Of a stretch of 64,000 nucleotides of DNA, positions 56,213 through 64,000 are shown in pieces. Positions within the stretch are counted from its first letter, which is position 1; each line of letters opens with the position of its first letter. Position numbers and translations under genes: made by a program. Where the stretch lies: the NCBI GenBank assembly GCA_028583685.1, contig JAMXIF010000002.1, positions 58,905,776-58,969,775 of the forward strand, in the 5' to 3' direction. The DNA is from Petaurus breviceps papuanus (Eukaryota > Chordata > Mammalia > Diprotodontia > Petauridae). The notes under the pieces are model-generated. The model worked only from the letters and a program-made list of their open reading frames with translations, was not told where the DNA came from and made no database searches.

Positions 56213-57302
56213 TCATGAAGATGGTTCCAAGCAAAAGATCAAGTAGAGTGAAGAATAAAGAAAAAAAAAGACTAGACTGGAGAAAATTATGCAAAGTGGG
56301 AAAAATAATGTCTTGCACATTCATTCACTGAAACCATCATCAGAAATGAGACTATTGATCTAATTGAAATAGACTATGTTCCTAAAGGAACTCATAGTAC
56401 AATTGGACTATAAGCGTGGGTGGATTTCCAAAGACCAGGATCCTGAGAAGCAAGAATTTAAAGCGGATGAAATATCTCCAATTCACAACGAGGAGCAAAT
56501 ACTATAGGCCCCAAGTAAGAAAATACCCTTGGACTGGAACTTTATTAGAACCAGCAATTTGACACTGGAGAATTATAACCACCATCCTAGTCAAACTAAG
56601 GGAAATTTGCATTTTGTCAAAAATATATAATAAAATACTCTTAGCTAAGTAATTGTCTGAAAGAACAGGTATGTGTGTCTGTGTGCGTGCTATAACTTCA
56701 GCCTATAGGAAAAAACAAAGCTGCAGACATTTTAGCCTTTACAGATTAGAGTCCTATGCAGAACCTGGCATGGTGCCTTATACAGCGTAGGTTCTTTATA
56801 AGTACATACTGAATGAACAAATGGATACATTTAACAATATTTGAGGAAGAAGCATAAAAGACAATTTCTACTGTGGTGAATCCTGTGCCATACAGTGAGA
56901 ACCCTACAGGTAATATCGTTGGCTTTGTTTTGCACACAAGTTGCCAAGATTGGACAAACCAGGAGAGAAACAATTTTCGAACAAGCAAATAATAGGTATT
57001 TGTAGAAAAGCTCAATTAACAAGGAGCAGAAGTCCATCAGGAGGGTTGAGCATTACTCAATATATTGTGTCAACTGTATTCAATATGTTTTTCCAAATTT
57101 GTATTTTTCAGAAAGGATGAGATATTACCCAAAAAATATATCCTAAATAGCTTGTTAGCCAACACAGAAAAGTGTTTGCTTAGAGATAATTTCCAAAAGA
57201 ATACTTAACCATATTATTCATAGTAATAAATAAATTAAGAACTTTTCCACTATGATTAAAAAGTTGACACTTTGTATTTAGATGAACACGACTGAAGATA
57301 AA

Positions 57303-57554
57303 AGGGTTGTTAGGTGGCTCAGTGGGAAAGAGCACCAGGCTTGGAAACAGAAGACTCGTCTTCTTGAGTTCAAATCCAGCCTCAGACACTAGGTATGTGA
57401 TGCTGGGCAGGTCATTTAATCCTGTTTGCCTCAGTTTCCTCATCCATAAAATGAGTTGTAGAAGGAAATAGCAAACCGCTTCAGTATCTTTGACAAGAAA
57501 ACACTGAATGGGGTCATGAAGAATCAGACATGACCAAAAAAGAAAAAAAAACAG
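57303..57554 (+). mobile_element. Long marsupial SINE
   Basis: ttgttaggtggctcagtgg, gagttcaaatccagcctc, cctcagtttcctcatcc, gggtcatgaagaatcagac. The target duplication CTGAAGATAAA is at 57292-57302 and 57555-57565. Confidence 0.92.
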
Positions 57555-58079
57555 CTGAAGATAAAGGCGTATATTATGTATATATAAAGGCAAATAACAT
57601 ATTTGACAATACTAAGAAAATTCACAGAATCCACAGGGGGGAAAAACATAGTGTTTATAGCAAGCTTAAAGTAATATATTGTAGGAAAAATATATTCCAA
57701 TTATTAGAGTTTGGCATTGAAGTTCACTTCCCAAATACAGGTAAGTTGCTGTCACTCCTGTTCAGTGATCATGGATTGTATCATCAAGGCCTAGAAATAC
57801 ATCTCAGGAGTGAATTTTGGATCAATCAGGACTAATCCCTTCAGATGCTACTGCAATTCCATTTGTACAATCAAAGGACATCCCAGGGAGTCCAGGTGAC
57901 CATCTAGAGAAGTGTCTTTTAAGGGAAGAGGACATTTTTTCAAGGAAAGAGACATATAGTTTACTATTTGTGATGATAATGTGAATTTTGATGATGATAT
58001 TAACCCATAAAGGGTTTTGGTTTCATACCATATTTAGTATTCATTGTTTCTAACTTTTTTAGGATCAATTCTCCCACTT

Positions 58080-58220
58080 TAAAAGTTCTTGGAGACCAGT
58101 CAGCATGAAGATATTAAGTAGAATGTAAACTGCTTGAGGGCTAGGACTTTATTTTTTGCCTTTGTATTCCCATGACTTAGCATAGTGCCTTGCACATAGT
58201 AGGTGAATTGAAAGGGATGT
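58080..58220 (+). repeat. L2 3' end
   Basis: gaatgtaaactgcttgagggc, cttagcatagtgccttgcac and atagtaggtgaattg are the sense L2 terminus. Confidence 0.75.
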
Positions 58221-58317
58221 TACAGAGAATGCTTTCAAAAATAGCTATAACAAAAGCCAGGGGTGTGTGTGTGTGGGGGGGGGGGTATTTGTTTGTTTTG
58301 TCTTTTGGGGGGAGGTG

Positions 58318-59195
58318 TTTTTTTTAGCTATTGCAAATATTTTAATAAATGTTCTCTGCAAGGCATTTAAAACACCAGTTTGGTTAAACGCCATTGGAGA
58401 GAGAGAGAGAATACAGAAGTCTTCTGTACCTCTACAGAGGTAGCCACGGAGCTGAGGAATTTCAGGACCTGAGAGTCCGCTGTTTTCTGATCAGCTTTGA
58501 GCTGCTATTATATTTATCTTTTTCTGTGTCAAAAATCTCTCCTTGGTGTCTAGGTTTACGGAGTCTCTTCTTGAAGTAAGCATCAGTAAGATGATTTGGA
58601 ATTTTCACACCTGAAACGTTAACCCTGGTAGAGGTGGCGATGACAGATTTCTGATGGGTCCTTCTCAGAGGAGCACGGTTGATGGCCAGAGGTCCAGTGA
58701 CCAGTAGCAAGCCACTAGCCAGATGCTTCAGGCAAACCACTCTCTTGCCCCTGTGGCGGCCAGTGAGCAGGATCAGAACGGTGCCCGGGGTGATGCCAGC
58801 TCGAAGTCTCCTCACATGCTGGCTGAAGGGCTTTTTGCCATGACTTCGCAGCTTTCGAAGGCGCATCCTCAGTAGGGTAATACCTCGGCATTTTGCGAAT
58901 CTTTACCCCCCGGGTTCCTCCATTCTTATCACCAACAACAGGTTTTGAGATAGTAGCAGGCACTTTTTCTTCCTTTTTTCCTTTCAGTCCGGGCTTTGGG
59001 GGCAGCGTATTTCCATTTGTACATGGCCCTCCAGGAATACATTGCAGACCAGGAGTATCTTCCAATCCCTCGGGCCAGGACTGGGTTCCGACTGCAATGC
59101 TTTCGAAGCTATTTTACCGTCTTTTCAGTCACATCTGCCTTTTTGACCTGCTTTTCCTTGGAGGGTTTTCTGAGAGACGGGAAAGAGGAAAAGTC
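58318..59195 (-). pseudogene. RPL6: RPL6 processed pseudogene
   Basis: The minus strand reads as ribosomal protein L6 of the large subunit without introns: [12 protein letters not shown], then [21 protein letters not shown], then, after a one-base insertion near 58862, [21 protein letters not shown] and [10 protein letters not shown] stop interrupts the N-terminal lysine-rich part, the start codon is not seen, and the C-terminal region after K-D-K-Y is scrambled and partly lost. The 3' end (aaactggtgttttaaatgcc, aataaat-type stretch, T run at 58318-58325 on +) fits the RPL6 3' UTR and a remnant poly(A) tail. Retroposed copies of ribosomal protein genes are common in mammals; no function is expected. 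Confidence 0.92.
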
Positions 59196-59786
59196 AGTTT
59201 TTAAAGCAATTGCAAACCTTTGATCATGGCCAATTGAAAATATTAAGGGCAAAAATATACCAAAGAACCCCCTACTTGATCATCTTACAGGACTTTGAGA
59301 GACAATGAAGTATACTTCATTGTATACATTCATACTGAGGAAAGAGATGTCATTTGGGTTCCCATACCACTATCAGCCTCACAAGGATAATAATACTGAT
59401 ATTTTTTACTTCACATGGCTGTTGTGAGGAGAACAGTATATATTGTTAATATTACAGTTATGAAAAAATAACTGGAAAAATCTATTCCCCAACCCATGAT
59501 AATGAAAACTTGGGAAAAAAACAACAATCATGTTATTGGAAGCACAGTTGTTTAAAATGCCAAAAAGCTCCCAAAAACAAACATGTGACTTGCTCCAGAA
59601 GAAGTGTCTAGGTCAGAGAAACTTCAGTCATAGCCATATGCCCTACTTTGTTTTAAAAAACCATTGTGATTAAAAAAAAATCTGGTGAAAAGAAAAAGGA
59701 GGAAACTTTAATCTTAGAGAATTGAATTTTTTTTTTTTTTTTGGAGACAGTACAGGCTCGGACATTCTCTACAAAAAGTGAGCAAG

Positions 59787-59980
59787 GGGGCAGCTAGGTG
59801 GCACAGTGAATAGAGCACTGGCCCTGGAGTCAGGAGGACCTGAGTTCAAATATGGCCTCAGACTCTTAACACACACACACAAAACAACCACACACAACTA
59901 GCCGTGTGACCTTGGGCAAGTCACTTAACTTCAACTGCCCTCCAAAAAAAGGGAGGGCAAAAATAAATAAATAAAAATCA
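59787..59980 (+). mobile_element. Marsupial tRNA-headed SINE
   Basis: gggcagctaggtggcacag to cttcaactgccctcc plus an A-rich tail. A 13-base target duplication aaaagKgagcaag (59774-59786 and 59981-59993) has one mismatch. Confidence 0.9.
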
Positions 59981-61009
59981 AAAAGGGAGCAAGACAGAGG
60001 AGACAAATTCAGAAAAAGAAGGTTAAGAGCTGCAAATGAAAACATGTAACAAAGTCCTTCGTTTTATTTCGACAAATATTTGATGAATGGGCACTGCCAT
60101 GAAGGTTTTCTGCCAATTACATCCAATCCAAAAAGCATTTCTTAATTACTTTGTGCCAGGTTCTTTACAAAGAAGAAGAAGGGGGGGAAAACAGTCCCAG
60201 CCTCAAAGAGTTTACATTTTTCTTGGAAATACAGTATGTGTATTTCACATTCTTACTGGTCAGTGTTCTAGGACAATATGACTGCCATTTGTCCCTAGGT
60301 TATAGACAGATTCTGACCCTGGCTTATTAAATACTAGTTTTTTCAAAGCAGAAGCAAAGCTAAGGGGAAAAAAAACTTGGTAGAATATTTCCATCTGAAT
60401 CAGCATAAATCATGATATTTTTCATATCCTTAAGTGATATCAAAAGCATGAAGGCAACATGGCAAGAAGCAATTGTGTTACGGATGAGGTTAGTCTTTTA
60501 ATGGTTCTAGTTCATAAGGATCTAATGTGAAATGAATTCATTGAAGAAACTATAATCCACATGGTAAGTATGAAATCCATTATTATAGCAGAGTGAGTAT
60601 ATTTTTTTTTCCTGTCGAGTAACTGATTTCAGGAAATACCCATTATGTTAGGCCAAGATCAAGGTGCCTCACCAAGTATTTTGTATTCCAGTTACAAGCA
60701 GTTAGACATGTCACAGGATCAAAGAAGGGATGAAAGGAGTCAACTGTTTCAGTTCCTTCATTTTAGAAATATAAATTTCAACTCTGAAAGATCTAATGAC
60801 TTTCTTAATGCCACCAAGACTAGTAAAGAACAGACCCAGGAAATTGAATACAAGCCTCTAACTCTTCTGTTAAGTTCTATACTCAAATTTTCATCTCAAG
60901 ATGACTTCCTCCCCTCTCCCCCTCCTCCCCTCAATAGTTTCTGGGTTGTTTTGCCTGGCCATGTAAATTAATATGAATATTAGTCTCTGAACCAAAACAT
61001 TTAGCAAAG

Positions 61010-61043
61010 TAAACTCAACTTAATAAGCATTTATTAAGCACCT
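61010..61043 (-). repeat. L2 3' end, first part (split copy)
   Basis: acttaataagcatttattaagcacct is the usual antisense L2 3'-end start. Its expected continuation appears only at 61710, after an insertion. Confidence 0.65.
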
Positions 61044-61709
61044 TGTCACAATTGAAATTAAGGTAAACTAAGGCACAAAATTTTGAGCATGTTCAATTTA
61101 ATGATAAAGCTAGTAATTACCAATAAATGGATTTTTAATTCCTCAGTAAGCCAAAAGACTGAATGAGGGCTGACAAATTATTTTTATGGACAAAAGGAGA
61201 AGCATCCAAAAAAAACCCTAGAAGGCAACATCATAGATGGGGAAAACAATACAATTGATTTCAAAGTCAGAAACATCATCAGCATGGGGAACAATATGAT
61301 TGGAAATTGCGAGTGCCGGCTAGCAACCACTTCTCCTTCCCTCTTGTTACTATGGAAAGCTCATTGGTGGTGTCCACCTGCTTGGGTAGTTAGTGTCACA
61401 TGACAACAGATCAGACTTTCTTGAAGATCAGTATTGCAAAGATAACAGATCAGACTCCCTGGCATCCACCTGCATATTTCAAGGATAACAGATTTCCTTC
61501 ACCCAAGAATAGAAAAGGGATTAGCAAGGAAACTGAACTACCAAATTCAACTCAGAGACAATGAGTGATTTACAGGGAAGCTGAACTTCCAGACTCAACT
61601 CAGAGAAAAATAAAATGTGACTTACATAGTGACATAAAATGTTACTAGTGACACAAAATGAAATCAATGACAAAAATGGACATAACATCAATTTGACTTT
61701 CTCAATCTG
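61044..61709. mobile_element. Unclassified 666-base insertion within an L2 copy
   Basis: The antisense L2 motif is interrupted exactly here and resumes at ctatgtgctaggcactgtgc. The insert has internal approximate repeats (aacagatcagact near 61406 and 61446; a pair of about 50-base units from about 61528, each with aactga and caactcagaga). It has no coding capacity. It could be a solo LTR fossil, a DNA transposon remnant or lineage-specific sequence; no clean target duplication was identified. Confidence 0.5.
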
Positions 61710-62060
61710 CTATGTGCTAGGCACTGTGCTAAACTCTGGGGATACAAAAAAAAAAAGCAAAAGACAGTCCTTGCCTTCAAGGATCTTACAATCTAATAGG
61801 GGGGTCAGCATGCAAACAAATGTGTGTGTGTGTGTGTGTGTGTGAATACAGGATAAATAGGAAATAATTAACAGAGGGAAGGCACTGGAATTAAAAGAGG
61901 TTAGGGAAGGCTTCCTGTAGGGAGGTAGGATTTTAATTGGGACCTAAAGGAAGTCAGATCAGAGTGAAAGAGGTAGGGTATTCCAAGTATGGGGGCAGCC
62001 AGAAAGAGTGCCCTAGATACTAGAGATAGAATACCTTGTTCCTGGAACAGTCAGAAAACC
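61710..62060 (-). repeat. L2 3' end, second part
   Basis: gctaggcactgtgctaaactctgg, cagtccttgccttcaagg, gagggaaggcactgg, ggcttcctgtagggaggtagg and aaagaggtagggtattccaag. A TG microsatellite lies inside it. Confidence 0.75.
61821..61844 (+). repeat. TG microsatellite
   Basis: Twelve TG units. Confidence 0.97.
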
Positions 62061-62114
62061 AAAAAACAGGATCCAAAAGTATGTGTTAGGGATTAATGTA
62101 TAAGAAGACTCTGC

Positions 62115-62335
62115 TGGGTAATATATATAATGAATTTATTAATACAACCATTAATATTAAGTATTAATGATTATTATAATAAATATAATCAGATGTTAAT
62201 GCAATTATTACATTATATTTATTATCTATTGTGTTATATAACAATATATAATATGTGGTTATATTAATTATATACCATCAATAACTACATATAGATATCT
62301 ATATGTGCATACATAAAACAAATTCTAAATAAAGC
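62115..62335 (+). repeat. AT-rich low-complexity stretch
   Basis: About 220 bases of ATTA/TATA-type sequence with very little G or C. Confidence 0.85.
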
Positions 62336-62399
62336 TAAATGGAAATTTCTGGGGAAATTACGAAACAGTTTAAGATTACCTTTGGCACTCTCCACCCTA

Positions 62400-64000
62400 C
62401 CTGCTCCACCAATGCTCATTTGAATAATTGAGAGTTCCACTGTTACCTCTTAGATCATTGTTAAAGTCACGGTTGTAATGGTCATTGGAGCTAATCATAC
62501 AAGGGGAACAAAGCTGGGGGAATGAAGAGTATCTAGAGCTTGACAAAGAGAGGAGATGTAGTCATTCAGCCCCACAACTCAGGGAACAATAGATAGCTTT
62601 AGCCCCGGGGAGTAGCCTGTACAAGAACAGATTTCTGCTGTGTATACATTGTCTATGTCTAGAAAGCTCCAGTCTTTTGAAGCTCAGCCTACTGCCTTGG
62701 TATCATGAAAATAGTTCACCCTGTTCCAGATCTGCCTTCTTAGTTCCTCAGGCAGTCACTTACAAATTGAAACCTTAGGGACTTCACAGGGCACAGCACC
62801 AGGAATGGGATCATTTCCTGTGAGCAGCCAACCCCTAAGCATCTGGTCCCAATTGTTCTTCTCTGTCATTCCCTAACTCTTTGTGAAGCAGCATAGGGAC
62901 CCCATTATCCTTTAAATAATAATCATGTTTCCTTCCCATTTTAATCCAAGCAAATTACCTGATCAGTTGGCAGGTGATGGGATTCAGGCTTCCCTACCAA
63001 TCAAACAAGCAAGCTGGTGGCTAGCAGAAAATGGAAAACCAAATTTATCTTCCAATAGGGCTGCTTCTGGTCACTATCGGTGATTATCTCCAGCCCTTCT
63101 CCTACTTTCTGAAGAGCAAGGTGATAGGAACAGGACAGGAGAGCAAGGACCATCTCCTTCCGATAGGGCAACTCCCTCCCCTTCTAAGGAATATAAATTA
63201 TAAAATAGTTTTCTAGGTTTCTAGAAGCCAAGTAGGGTGACCAGCCAAGCAAGAGCCCTGGAGAATAGAATCAAAAATCAAAGTCTCACCCTTTGACTGT
63301 CCTCTGATAAATGTTTGTGTGTGTGTGTGTGTGTGTGTATGTGTGCATTTCATGACTTCATTTGGGGTCAGTTTTAGGAGAGAAAAGATGGTATGCTTTT
63401 TGGGGTGCTGATAAGTCTTCTCAACCAAAAATTTTCCAACCCACCCTTCCATCTTTTAAGTGTCTTCTTAAGAAAACTGCAAATGTTTGAAAAGGTTGTG
63501 CTTAGCATTAGTGGATGGATTATCTACAGGGATATAACTGAGGACCTAGCAAAATGAAAAGCATTGTAGCATTCAGAGAAAACAGCTTATTAACATAGGC
63601 AGTTAGGTAATATAGTAGTAGGGATTAGTATTATCTGGTGAATATTACTACACATTGTTAAAAAGATCTGGGTCCTAGGAGAAAGAAACTGAGAATCTAA
63701 ATTTTGATTGGAAGAAAGAAAAGCATAGAGTTGCCTTCAGGGCTGGTGGAAGGCTAACGAGTGGGGGGCTAATTGAAAAGAGGCCCCATAGTCAATTAAG
63801 GTTAGAATGAAGATCATAAGATTAGAGATTTCAAATTGAAAGGGACCTTAGAGGACATCTAGTTCAATTCACAGATTTTATCAGTGAAGAAACTACAATC
63901 AAACAGGTAGTAAATGGCAAAGCCAGGATTCATTCCCTTTCACTGCATTACATGTCTAGGGAATAAGGTACTAACAGAGCTTTAGAAGGGTGGCCAGGTA
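62400..64000. other. Intergenic end of window
   Basis: No gene is seen. A TG microsatellite lies at 63316-63338 and a MIR-like antisense fragment (gaaagggaccttagaggacatctag) near 63820-63960. The rest is unclassified. Confidence 0.5.

Noticed and set aside
1-64000. CRISPR arrays, operons, tRNA or rRNA genes
   Set aside because: None seen. tRNA-like boxes belong to SINEs, and the window is vertebrate genomic DNA.

Overview
This is mammalian, and specifically marsupial, genomic DNA. The marsupial call rests on many copies of a tRNA-headed SINE that starts ggggcagctaggtggcacag, on a longer relative of it ending in a gacatgactgaaaaacaactga-type tail, and on old L2, CR1/L3-like and MIR-like repeats plus a half-L1 (HAL1-type) insertion. 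Abundance of the short SINE hints at an Australian marsupial, but the species cannot be fixed from the sequence.

The window carries one protein-coding gene, RGMA (repulsive guidance molecule A), complete on the + strand. Four coding exons join cleanly in phase: 1151-1164 (a 14-base start exon), 23136-23251, 40642-41153 and 50887-51585. They total 1341 bases including the stop, which gives 446 residues; human RGMA has about 450. All splice sites are GT/AG. The left edge (about 250-1350) is CpG-rich and is the likely promoter and 5' UTR. The 3' UTR runs from 51586 to about 53945 and ends at an AGTAAA variant poly(A) signal.

Layout: 1-1150 promoter and 5' UTR; 1165-23135 intron 1, AT-rich with L2, MIR, SINE, hAT and L1-type fossils and a long polypurine tract just before exon 2; 23252-40641 intron 2, with a 100-N assembly gap inside a CT microsatellite and a candidate SOX-OCT enhancer at 31246; 41154-50886 intron 3, with a 1.2-kb HAL1-type insertion; 53946-64000 downstream intergenic DNA with SINEs, a processed RPL6 pseudogene (minus strand) and an unidentified 666-base insertion that splits an L2 copy.

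No new multi-gene system is visible. The points most worth a second look are the 21-base exact copy of RGMA exon 3 coding sequence in the preceding intron, the SOX-OCT composite motif, the unclassified insertion near 61.4 kb, and the polypurine/G-run tract next to exon 2.
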